Source of the DNA: Sipunculus nudus
Taxonomy: Eukaryota; Annelida; Sipuncula; Golfingiida; Sipunculidae
DNA: 64,000 nt
Reading direction: 5' to 3'
NCBI GenBank assembly: GCA_026874595.1
Contig: CM049309.1
Span: forward strand, 91,536,723-91,600,722
Numbering within the stretch: position 1 is the stretch's first letter; the number at the start of each line of letters is the position of its first letter. This document shows positions 50,739 through 62,789 of this stretch, in pieces. Under the pieces are notes generated by a model that saw nothing but the letters and a program-made list of their open reading frames with translations, was not told the origin of the DNA and did no database searches. A program made the translations under genes and the position numbers.

Positions 50739-50940
50739 CTTGACAAGCGACGTGGGCACAATAAACAGTGCTACAACTGTCAGCGGAGGCAGCAAGCCAG
50801 GTGTACACGGCACGTGTGACAGGAATCAGGCCATGCCGTGCATGCGCAAGTCTAACTTCCGCCGGCCAGCAACTGAAATTGACATGATCATAGACATACA
50901 GTGCAGGATATTGAACCACGTACAGTTATAAATTTATAAC
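50739..50940 (-). promoter_or_regulatory. Probable FAH core promoter and 5' UTR
   Basis: The 200 bp upstream of the FAH ATG is the most GC- and CpG-rich sequence near the gene and has no TATA box at a sensible distance. It contains an E-box CACGTG (50811-50816), an NRF1-like TTGCGCATGCAC (50838-50849, read on the minus strand) and an ETS-like GGCGGAAGT (50855-50863, minus strand). This combination is common in TATA-less housekeeping promoters. The transcription start cannot be placed from sequence. Confidence 0.45.
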
Positions 50941-51367
50941 CTAATTGGATAGATTATGGTACTGTAACAAAAAGTTTGTTTGTTCAAAATGTTTTTGTTG
51001 AGTTCATAAATGAGACGAATTTACGATCCACCGATACGTAATCCATTCCAACCCCTGCGCCAAGGAAATAATATTTAACTTATAATCTCAAGTTTATTAT
51101 AATTTTAACCCTTATACTGTACCCTAGCGGTAAATTGTACATCATCATGCAGTGTATTATAAATGCTATTTAAGATTAGTGATGTTACATACATGTTTTT
51201 AGCAATAATAAAAGATGGTCGCACAGATAACGGCAAATACGTTTGTGTACGTGGGGAGGACAGGGTCAAATCCAACAACTGAATTTTATTGGAAAAAAAG
51301 CTTGAGCTTACATTTAAAGTAACTTAATATATATGGTTATCAGTAAAGAATAAACTAAGTAAACTTA

Positions 51368-51429
<62 letters not shown>

Positions 51430-51949
51430 GTATTTCTACAAAAAATATCGCATTTCATGTCCCGAAACTATATTTGTTACTGAGAAATTAGCAAATGCTA
51501 AAAATGACATGAATAACCATTCAGATTGTTGCTAAAGATATAACCATTATTATGAGATAAAAATAATTCAAATCGGGGCAGAAATACATACAGAAAAAAA
51601 GCTGCAAATGTTACTATACCCTTAAATTTCCGTTGTCCCTTTCTCTCGGATCTTAAATTCAAAACAGCGTTTTTCTGTAACCACTGTTCCATTTATATAG
51701 ATTTTGTTTTCCACGTTGTCACAGCGGTGAAAGTTTATTAAGATGATATTTATGCTTGATTTTTCCTGACCGTTTTGTTTTTAATACAAATATTTGGATA
51801 TAAAAAGTATGTCTCCCAAAATATACTCGGCACCGTTACCTGACCTTTTGACCTTGCAGCGCGTGAACAGAAACCACTTTGCTGATGCAGGGAGCAGCGT
51901 TTATTAGAGTTCAGGAAATTTTGTACACATAACCCAGTCAAGACGTGAG

Positions 51950-53505
51950 CTAACGGTGATATCACTGTGAGGTCACACAAAACTCACACGGTGAGCTCAC
52001 AACAGTGAGATCCTGATGATCTCACTGTGAGCTCATATTGCGATATATCATATTGTGATGACAATGTGATGTCACTGTGAGGTCACCATACACTTACACT
52101 CATATGGCTAAAAGGCAAATGAATGTAATACAAGAACATTGGGTCATAAAATTTAATGTGTATTATTTCTTACTACAATTTTTAAGCGATCTGATCGAAA
52201 TCTGAATAAACAGTCACAGTGAGCTCCCGGTGACCTCACTGTGACCTCATGTTGTGATATATCAAATTGTGACAACGCTGTGATGTCACTGTGAGGTCAC
52301 CATACACTCACGCGCATACGACTGAAAAGGCAAAGAAATGTAGCACTAGAATAATTTGATATAATATTTAATGAGATTTACTGTATATTACATTTTTTTA
52401 TACGACCTGAGTAAAATCTAAATAAACATAACAGTGAGCTCTCCATGACCTCACTGTGACCTCATGTTGTGATATATCATATTGTGACCACACTGTGATG
52501 TCACTGTGAGGTCACCGTACACTCACACGCATATAGCTAAACAGGCAAAGAAATGTAACACTAGAATAATGTGATATAATATTAAATGAAATTTATTGCA
52601 TATTATATTTTTTATGTGGTCTTATCCACTTTAAATAAACAGTCATAGTGAGCTCTCAATGACCTCACTGTGACCTCATGTTGTGATTTATCATATTGTG
52701 ACCACACTGTGATGTCACTGTGAGGTCACCATACACTCACGCGCATACAACTGAAAAGGCAAAGAAATGTAGCACTAGAAAAATGTGATAAAAACCTAAT
52801 TGATTTTTATTGCATACTACAAATTTTTTTATGCGGTCTAATCATTTCTAGATAAACAGTCACAGTAAGCTCTTGATGACCTCACTATGACCTCATGTTG
52901 TGATATATTGTATTGTGACGACACTGTAATGTCACTGTGAGGTCACCATACACACAAATGCATATGGTTAAAAAGGCAAAGAAATGTAGCACTAGAATAA
53001 TGTGATATAATATTAAATGAGATTTATTGCATATTACATTTTTTATATGATCTAAGCACAATCTAAATAAACAGAACAGTTAGCTCTTGATTACCTCACT
53101 GTGTTCTCATGTTGTGGTATATCATATTGTGACGACACTGGTTAAAAGGGCAAAGAAATGAACCACTAGTATTATTTGAAATCAAATGTTAAGGGTTTAT
53201 TGCGCTGGCCTACTACAAGATTTATCTTATGATCTCTGAAAAATCTATATATACAGTAAGAGTGAACTCTTTATTACCTCACTGTGACCTCATGTTGTGA
53301 TATATTATATTGTGACGACACTGTGATGTCACTGTGGGATCACCATACACTGGCATGCATGTGGTTGAAAAAGGCAAAAACGTGAACCACCAGAATTATT
53401 TGAAATAAAATGTAAAGGGGTTTATTGCATACTGTAAGTTTTATCATGCGATCTCTTAAATTCTAAATAAACAGCCAACTCTCGATGACCTCGGCGGGGC
53501 GTTAG
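51950..53505. repeat. ~215-bp tandem repeat, about seven units
   Basis: Each unit has TGTGATATATCATATTGTGA, CACTGTGATGTCACTGTGAG, then ACTCAC.CGCATA, GGCAAAGAAATG and TCTAAATAAACAG. Units start near 52030, 52250, 52470, 52684, 52900, 53110 and 53295. Confidence 0.85.
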
Positions 53506-53560
53506 CAGGCAGGCAGGTTTTTATTATTTGTGTTTGCTACCCAAACACGAATGTTAAACT

Positions 53561-53562
<2 letters not shown>

Positions 53563-53610
<48 letters not shown>

Positions 53611-53757
53611 ATAAGTTATGTAATAAGTTATAAAATAATATATATAATTAATTGTATTATATAATATTCATGTACAATATAAATATATTATATTATTTCA
53701 TTTAAGTAAAATATAGATTAAAATCATGTAATTATTAATATTGTATATAATAAATGT

Positions 53758-53811
<54 letters not shown>

Positions 53812-53815
53812 ATAT
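53563..53815. repeat. Paired TA microsatellites
   Basis: Long TA runs at 53563-53608 and 53762-53812 in an almost pure A/T stretch. Other long TA runs in the window: 29924-29952, 47038-47088, 51375-51427, 58669-58713, 59582-59634, 61304-61368 and 61564-61597. Confidence 0.95.
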
Positions 53816-56744
53816 ATATATATTTATTTATTGGTAATATTAATGTTTTTAGGTAAATACAAGTGAAAACCAAACATTAAAAGTACTTGGGGAGGGGGGA
53901 CATATTTCAGTCAGGTCTTTACTGGACACAGCTGACCATATACCCCCTCATTAATCATATCATCAGCAGACCTGTTGCACTGACTGGCTCTGTCCAGAGC
54001 GCAAGGCAGCCCAAAGCTTGACACTATCAGCATGTGGTCCCACTCTGATCTGTTACTGGATGCCTTACAGTTTCATTTTGAATAAGAACCTACTCAGCCG
54101 TTATCTGGGCATTTGGGCTGGCTTTGCAATCAGTATGGCATGTCAGGGAACTTTTAATGTCAGAGTGTTACTTCACAAAGACCTGAACCTGCAATATCCC
54201 TTTGACTACATAAGCCAGACAGGCTCAAATCATTTCTGTTCTACACGGTGTAATGTTTGGGAGAAGCGAGGGGAACATCTCAGAACTTGAACTTCCAACC
54301 ATGCTACATTGGCAGTCAACGTCCAGGGAAACACCGACAAACACTGTAGGTATGTACCCTCACATTTCTCCTTTTAAGTAAGCTAGATATGAGATAATCT
54401 TTACATAATGAGTACGTGCATGAACGTGCGGTTGGACCTAGAGGATATCCTGCGTGTGTGTGTGTGGGGGGGGGGGGGGGAGGGGGGTTAGACTGAAGTA
54501 TGGCATTTAAACATGCCACTACGTACCAACCAATAGTATATAAGAATTGTATTTTATTTATATAATTTTTGATTATATAAAAATCCTAAATTTATAAATA
54601 ATATACAATTTATTCACTGTTTTATCTTTAAATCAGTCTTGTTCCTTAAGAGAATTTGACACATATTATTTCTTTTTACTACCACATGCATATATATATA
54701 TATATAGTTGGTTAAAGCTATGCATAATTACAGATACTTAGAGAGGGACAAATATTTATATTAAAAATAGTACCTAGATGTAGACTATTAAGAGGTAATT
54801 GTATATTTTTTTTCCAGCATGCGCTTAACACTACTACCTCAAGGAAGAAATTTCAATCAGAAGGCGAGGGGCTGATGTGTGTACCACAGTAAAACTAGAA
54901 GTGGGCAAACGAATTGAGACTTACATCTCTAATGCAACAACAAGAATCGCACGAAAACAAAAAGATAAGAGTGATTAAGTGGATTAACCTACAATTGTAC
55001 AGTTGTGGTGTATATCAGTTTAGTACAAGGGATATTAATTCTTTGTATATGATAGAATGATCTGTAGGCTCCCCTGAGTCTTCTGAGTTATGCTTATAGC
55101 AATGGCCCTTCAGCTCTCTGTCAGTCTGCTTTCTGTCTGGTTGACTTCAGGATATCCCAATGTCAACCAATGTATCCCAAGTCAACTTGTTGAGATTGGA
55201 ATTCAGATGTTAATGTTTTTATGCTAATTTAATTATTGTTTTGAGAGTCATGTCACAATTTTAGTTCAGCAATCCGTGGACAAAGTTTCAAGGGGCATTT
55301 CCTCTGAGCTATTTCAAATGCTAACATGCAGATTATATAACTTCAGAACTAAGCCCTTTTCCATTTGTTGATATTTTACAAAATGACTATCATAGTCAAA
55401 ATCAGCTGAGCACCATTACCCATGAATCACTTGTTTCTGAAACGTAGCAGATTCACCTTTTGCTTGTCTATGAATACTGGCAGATATTTCGGTTACTTCA
55501 TAGGGGCCACTCAATTTGAATACGCACAAATATGTAAATTCATAAAAGCATTTGGGGGGGGGGGGGGGTTTGGATTTACAATACTATTAATGTTTACTAT
55601 TTGTCCACTTTGATATTTACAAACATATTCTTTGCTTTGCACAGTGCACCATATAAAATATATTGGATGTTGATACTGAGATCACACATGCTCCATGTAT
55701 GATTCTCAGACTCTTTGTGACAAGTTCATTACATGTAACTGAATTAATCATGTATAACACACACACACACACATAATATATATATATGTATTCTTGTGGC
55801 AATCAAATGTAATGATTTTAATCATATGAGTTTCTAGCAGTTAAGAGTATATATCATTACTGATAGTGGCCACTCAATTGAATATGAATACACAAAAGTA
55901 TGTTGATAATGAACATATCTAGTAATTTAGGATTTAGTAGTACTTAGGAGTTAGAAGTAATTGAAGTACAGTTTATTCAGCCTGGTTTAAATTACTTTTT
56001 TTAATATTATATTATTATATCATTATTCATTTTGTAAATATTATAATCGATGAACTTGGAAAATTGAACGAGGCTTACTTGTAAGTTGCATAAAGTTGAA
56101 TTGGGATATTATGATAGGAGTTTGACAAGCAGTTTCTCTCACCTGATCCGAATTGACTGTGATTGATGATAAGATAGAATTGGTGACAATAAGATTTTAA
56201 ATATAAAAAAGTATTCTTTAAGTAAAAGTGAAAATTCTTGCAAAAGAATCAATACAAATTAAACACAAGTGATTTGTTTGCTGTCATTTCTGTACACTAA
56301 TGGATTATAAAATACATATGTGTTATGAAATCTGATATGTGGCTTCTGTGTTTGTAAAGTATACATGCATTTCTCAACTAGAGAAGTGAATCCACAGCTC
56401 TTCACATGACTTGTGTCAATTACTTTTGCCTAACATACGGATGCTCATCCCCTTTCTCAGAAAATAATTACACTTTACAATATAAGTTTATTGTGAATCC
56501 ACATCTGACATCATGGCGAAGCCATAGCTTGAGCAAAACAAAACTTGATTGAAAAATCAGCAGAGGCAAGGGGGGGGGGGGGGGGGCAAAAGGCAGGACA
56601 GAATGCAAGTGTGTAACATTTGGCATCCTATGCATGGGTTTGGAAATTATTAAGAACATATTGTAAGTGGGCTATATTTTTTTATATTTTAGCCCTATGA
56701 ACAACACAGCATTTTAAAAGATAAATAATATTACATAGATACCT
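53816..56744. other. Interior of the CCCAGTCAAGA element, no recognised gene
   Basis: A moderately GC-rich patch at 53920-54310 (open for 90 codons at 54018-54290) shows no familiar domain. G-runs at 54465-54486, 55554-55568 and 56571-56586. The motif CAGCTGAGCACCATTACCCA at 55402 is a diverged copy of the CCCATGGGTC repeat end. Confidence 0.4.
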
Positions 56745-57616
56745 GTGACCTCACACTTTTTACTGCACTGTGTTCCCATACTGTGAGTTACCTGTGATCC
56801 CACACTGTGACATTACTTTGGACTCTTCTACTACACAAATATGACCCAACAAGATGTCCTCACTGACACTCACAGTTTGGCTTTCTGTCATCTAAGAACA
56901 TGACCTCTTTGAGAAGAGACTTTGTGAGATCATAGTGACCCAAGACCATGCTGTCACTGAAAACTCGCATATTGAGGCCACTGGGATCCCAAGAAATGAC
57001 CTCACTGAGAATTCATATTGTAAGATCACTGTGACCAAAGACCATGACCTTAATGAAAACACATACTGTGGGATCACTGTGGCCTCACAATGTGACCTCA
57101 CTGAGAATTCATGCATTGAAATCACTGTGATGTCTAAAGATGGTTACAAACTGAGCTCATTGTGATCTCATACCATGAGAACATCTGTGGGTTCACACTG
57201 TGAGATCATTGTGACCACAGACCATGACCTCACTGAGAACTCGCACTGTGACCTTACTGAGAACTCACACTGTGAGATCACTGTGACCTCACAAGGTGAC
57301 CTTACTGAGAACTCACAATGTGACATCAATGTGAGCTCACACTGTGACCTCACTGAGAACTCACACTGTGAGATCATTGTGACCTCACACCATGACCTCA
57401 CTGAGAACTCGCACTGTGAGATCACTGTGACCTCACACTGTGACCTTACTGAGAACTCACACTGTGACATCAATGTGAGCTCACACTGTGACCTCACTGA
57501 GAACTCACACTGTGAGATCACTGTGATGTCTGAAGGTGGTTACAGATTGAGCTCCCTGTGACCTCACACCATGAGATCATATGTGAGCTCACTGTGAGTC
57601 CACTGTGAGTTCATTT
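56745..57616. repeat. Degenerate short tandem repeats of CACTGTGA/GAGAACTCAC words
   Basis: Recurring CACTGTGAGATCACTGTGAC and CACTGAGAACTCACACTGTG words. The sequence is nearly its own reverse complement in word content. Frames open on both strands (57168-57561) are repeat products, not genes. Confidence 0.85.
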
Positions 57617-57727
57617 TCTTGACTGGGAATCCACAATTAAATTTAGTAACTGCCATATCAGTGTTCTCTGTTAATCATTAAAGGGTTAAAAAAATCACCG
57701 TATGTTTATTTGGACTCGACACCGTTA

Positions 57728-58666
57728 GGGGAAATCCGTGTAATTTGGACCACTCTGTAATTTGAAACACCCAAAATTTCCATGCATATTTGGAAAAATA
57801 GTACCAACACGAGGCAAGTTCGTCACTGTAGCATCGACCATTTTGAAGTATACAACAACGGTGCAGGAAAGCTAGGTGCAAGTTTTGGCGAATATTCAAC
57901 TTGAAGATGTTAATTTCATAGTTTGTTCTTATTTTCCATGCATATAAATATCGAAGTATTCTGACTTTTATTCAATGCTGATCCCATCATGTCCCAACAA
58001 TACACAGCTTTATAATATGGGTCTAGAACTGGCCAATTTGATTTGGCTAATAATATGTAAATAAGGTCAGGGTCAAAATCTGCATATCGACTTGCTGTGT
58101 GTAATATGGACTAGGCTCTTTAATGTAATATGGACCGGTGGTCCAAATTACACACAGGTGGTTCATTTTACACATCAAAGGAAAATATCATTCGATTTAT
58201 TTCTTTCTCCTAGATTACATTGATATTGACTTAAGGGCTGGGTAATTCCATGTGCACGTATATGCGCATATGCGTGAAAAACCACTCATATGATTTTGTA
58301 ACTGGGGTGTTTCCATGTGTCCGTCAGCGTATATGCGTGAAAATCGCCACAGGATTCGGCCGGGATAAAATGACGTTTCTTCAGCATCTTATTGTGGAAG
58401 GCCTGCTCGATCCCCTGTAGAAATATATAGGCCTACGTCTGCCAGTTCACGCATGTACGCATATACGGGCACATGGAAACACACCTATTGTTTCACGCGA
58501 ATATACGCTGATAGGCATATACGCGCACATGGAAACATATACCTTTACACAAACAAAAGCACATTTAAAAGGCTAGTAGTTTAAAAGGCTAGTAGGCCTA
58601 CTAGCCGACATGACTACGCGGTTATCCAGGAAAGCAAAAGGCAAATATGGCAAGTGGGCATCCGAC

Positions 58667-58717
<51 letters not shown>

Positions 58718-59577
58718 ACAGGTGTCTTTTTTATTGTGCGCTGTTGACATTCTGATTCGTGTAGCGCAGGCTTAGGCCGTTGCTATGGCGTATAGAGACA
58801 CAGCGCTCGGTGTAATCCGTACTAGTTGACCTCTGAGGTGTAGAAACACAGCGTTCTTTATTCTAGTCTGGAATGATCAGGTCTATTCTTTTGGGCGCGT
58901 GTGTATTATGTATTGTTGTGTTTTTTGGATTGTTCGTGAAAAAGACGTTTCTGGGCTTTGGGTGAAAAAGTTGTAAATAAGGTGTGTGTTTAGATCCGAG
59001 GGGAGAGAGAAATATTCCATCGGAGACGGAAGAGTGTGAGTCAATTTGTGGACCTTTCCGATAATTGCAGCACTGATAGATATTCTTCGAACTTTGTAAC
59101 AGATTTTATTCAGTCTTCAGTTTGCCTTTGGACTATTACCAGAACTTCACTTTTGGATAACAACAGATTGATTTCGGGATTGAATTGGACTATTATTCTC
59201 TGAGAAGATTTACGTGAACTGTTCATCTGGATTTTATGTTTTAAAGGACTTGTTGAGTTGTGACAGTGGTTGTATCCAGAATCAAAGCCTAGGATCCGGA
59301 CACTATGGTACTGTACAATTTATTTATTATACTGTGTAACTGTATTAATTTACTGTTATACTGTTGTTACACTGTGTAATGGTATTGATTTAGTGTATTG
59401 TAATGTTAGGATTGTTTTAAGAATAAATTATAATTACTTGTTAACAAAAAACCACTGACTTCTTTATTCATTCCCCTAGACATATCACGCTGCCTATTGT
59501 TACAGAATCTGACTTTTATCTCCGTAACAAAATTTATGCTCGTCACGACTACCTGATCTGTTGTTATTAGGTTACGT

Positions 59578-59637
<60 letters not shown>

Positions 59638-60316
59638 TATATGGGGTTGATATTGGGAGGGGGTATAGTCTATTACAGTCCTGTACAGGAGAGTATACTA
59701 ATTGCACACCCATTGAGGAATAAATAAGAAAACATGTCTGGCTTTTATGTTAGGTGCATGATCTTCTTCTTGCATATATAGGTAAATAACATTTCCGTTT
59801 TGAAGTGGTTTTTAAATTAAAATTACAATTTTAATTGTTACTGCAGTATTACGTTCAGTCTTGTTTAATTTTTGCCTCCATGCAAGCTGTATTTACAGTG
59901 AATATTATCGACGATATGTGTTTTATAACTCTTTTTCCTTCATGATAAACTGGAAAACATGTTTGGCTTTTATGCCTAGATATATGTTTCTCTTCATTAT
60001 TGGTCACTTAAGAGTATAAAATAATATTTCTGCTTTTGAAGTAGATATTAACTTTATTTGAATCTGTTGAGGTAATGGTCCAAATTACACTTTTATGTGG
60101 TCCATATTACATTAAGAGTGTGTAATATGGACCAGAATTAATTATTTTTGTCACTGACTTTAAAGTCGGTAATATTAATTTTGCAAGACTACTTTCACAG
60201 TAAAGTGTTCTTGTACCAGGTTCCTCAATAAAAATGATTTTACAATTTTTATATGATTTATATATTTAAAATTTCAAAGATTTTCTTTAAGGGGTCCAAA
60301 TTACACGGATTTCCCC
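57728..60316. mobile_element. TA-flanked element with 24-bp perfect TIRs, 2.6 kb, holding a solo LTR
   Basis: Both ends read GGGGAAATCCGTGTAATTTG followed by GACC, perfect over 24 bp, and TA is duplicated at 57726-57727 and 60317-60318. Removing the element restores CTCGACACCGTTACACC, the outer element's recurring motif. Internal TGTAATATGGACC/GGTCCAAATTACAC copies lie at 58125-58165 and 60070-60135. The TA target suggests the Tc1/mariner superfamily. No transposase is seen. Confidence 0.78.
58714..59581 (+). mobile_element. Probable solo LTR of a retrotransposon, 868 bp
   Basis: Begins TGTTACAGGTG and ends GTTACGTAACA, so it has TG...CA ends with a 6-bp TGTTAC/GTAACA inverted repeat. An AATAAA lies near 59422, and the sequence is less AT-rich than its surroundings. 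It is embedded in a TA microsatellite on both sides (58669-58713, 59582-59634), which hides any target duplication. No internal retrotransposon region is present. A DNA element with short ends is an alternative. Confidence 0.55.
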
Positions 60317-61301
60317 TACACCTGCGAAAAATTAACCGTCACATATAACACTTCGAAAATGGCTTCCTCTTGTTGTTCATATAGTGATAACTCGTGCTGC
60401 CCTCTTAGGGACGGTATGGAAGTAATTTTTGTCCTGCATTTGACTTATAGATGAAAAAAACTCAGCACCGTTACCACTCGAAACCGTTACCTGCATGAAA
60501 AATAACGGTGTCGAGAGCAAGGTAACGGTGTCGAGAACTTGGTATTAAATCCAAATTATTGAAATAGAATTTGAAACATATTTTGGGCTAAATATTTTAA
60601 ACATTTGCGTTTCTTCTATTCAAACAGGCATTTGCTTGTTTTAATACATAATACTGGTATTCAAGTAGTCACTATACGGTTATTTTTACTTCAGAAGCTC
60701 GACTCCGTTACCTATGCTCAACACCGTTATCTATGCTCAACACCGTTACCAAGAGGATTTAAAACCATGTTTAAATTTTATTTTCTGTGCATTCAAAAAA
60801 ATTAACAAGGTATTTCGACTCAAATTCTGAAGGTAGATGTACCAAAGTACTTTGTCCGGTAAATCCCTGCAAATGCACCCCTCTGGAAGCAAAAATAGGT
60901 ATAGAGAAAATTTTTGTTTTCAAAAGTTAATTAAAAATAAGAAAATATGTTCTTTTTTACACACTTTTTTTTTGTTTAATTCATAACTGAAATTTATGTT
61001 TTGATTTTATCAAAGGCTATTAATTTTAATTTTATCGAAAATCACAAAAAATCTAGTCAAAACAATTTCTGAAATGTGCAAGTGAGATTTTACTGCGTGT
61101 AACGGTGTCGAGAAAAAGGTTCATATTTTCCCCTAACCTGGACTATTTATAAAAAAAAGGAAACTGAAAAGTGCACTACTTGCATTATTTTACAATTTTA
61201 ACGATATTTTTCTACAAATTAAGTTTTGTTATATCAAAATCAAGATTTAAAAAAAAATCACCAAGAAAACACTTGAAATGCGACGTTTTCTGTAGAAATA
61301 C

Positions 61302-61598
<297 letters not shown>

Positions 61599-62040
61599 CA
61601 GTAGGCGTGACAAATAGAACAGTAAATGTGAAATATAACCGGACATATGCCAGGAGTAGCAACTTGCTAAGTGATAAATTATAAGTTTTTATGGCCAGGA
61701 TTATTAATAGTTGTCTGAAAGCTAGCGGAGAGTAAACCTTGCTAACTCACCCGTCTGCCGTGTGGTTTCTAGCACAGGCCTGCACTTGTTTCCAGCACTA
61801 AAATGGTTTACTAGTTCATTTATAACTGGTTCTTTTATAACTGGTATATCGCCAATACTCAACGTGCTTACGATTTCCAAGCCATTTTAGTACTGGAAAA
61901 GATTGCCTGTGGTCTCTAGCACCAGTTTTATATAATGGCATGTTACGTATTTTTGCCTTAGGGCAGGTGATTTCGGGTGGCCGGGTGTATCATTGGCGTT
62001 TTTTCTATGAGTCGAGCTCACTTGCTTGATGCGTTTGCAT

Positions 62041-62165
62041 ACACTCTAAGAAAAAATGGTTCCAACTAGAACCCAAAAGGGTTCTTCGGAGTGGACTGAG
62101 TGGGGAAGCTTAACAGGTTCTTGATGGAACCCATGTGTAGGGTTCTTTATAGAACCTTCAATGCA
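62041..62165. mobile_element. GGTTCT/AGAACC-rich MITE fragment
   Basis: CACTCTAAGAAAAAATGGTT then repeated AGAACCC / GGGTTCT words in both orientations (62058-62160), the typical look of a short non-autonomous DNA element. The right end is not clear. Confidence 0.45.
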
Positions 62166-62789
62166 GTTTTATTTAAGAAAAGAGTCTAGGATGTCCTATT
62201 ATACGTTTAGGATAAATTAATAACGTCATATATGTCCATACATATTTGAAAGAGTGTTGATAGAAATGCAAAAAATATAAAAGCATTTCTCAAAGATGGT
62301 GGGTAACTGCAAGGATCATAGCTGAAATCATATATATACTTGTATCCTTTAAATCTGATGAAACCTTCGAGGCGAAATGAAAACATGTTTTCTTTTTAAG
62401 GAAACACAATAGTTTCTAATTGATGGAGCTGCAACAGACTTATTGCAAATAACAAAACATTTCTCAGGATACATGAACAAATATGTAAAACGAACCCATG
62501 AATGGACACAATTGCCATCGTTCCCGATACTTGTATTTCAACACTCAAAACGGGCATTTCCGAGATTTGGCCACAGGCAACTTGAGTAAGAATGATTAAG
62601 AGCCTACGTCAGTAAAAAATTAGATATATTATCAGTTATACAAGGCCCAGAGGCACAAATAGCCCCCGCCCCATGCATAACTCAAATGTGTTGTATTTTC
62701 TGTGACATGCTTCCCTAGGGGTTGGCTGAAATAGGATAATTCAGGATGTAAAGTCGTCTTGCGTAATGGATACAACTGAACCAGATGAA

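Larger units (their letters stand above)
51933..57627. mobile_element. Nested element with CCCAGTCAAGA ends and CACTGTGA-rich subterminal repeats
   Basis: Ends CCCAGTCAAGA (51933-51943) and TCTTGACTGGG (57617-57627) are perfect 11-bp inverted repeats. Both flanks are packed with CACTGTGA/TCACAGTGA and GAGGTCAC words. The left side is a ~215-bp tandem repeat (51950-53500) and the right side a shorter degenerate array (56745-57616). The middle (53510-56740) holds two AT microsatellites and AT-rich sequence without a recognisable gene. No target duplication is evident. Confidence 0.6.

Noticed and set aside
54018-54290. 90-codon frame in a GC-richer patch inside the CCCAGTCAAGA element
   Set aside because: No recognisable motif or repeat, and its length is within chance for this composition. 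Left as unknown interior sequence.
57168-57561. 117- and 128-codon frames with HCDLTENSHCEI-type repeats
   Set aside because: Open on both strands of a self-complementary short tandem repeat, with no family resemblance.
51933-57627. Naming the CACTGTGA element as a specific known superfamily
   Set aside because: No transposase and no clear target duplication are visible, so no superfamily can be supported.
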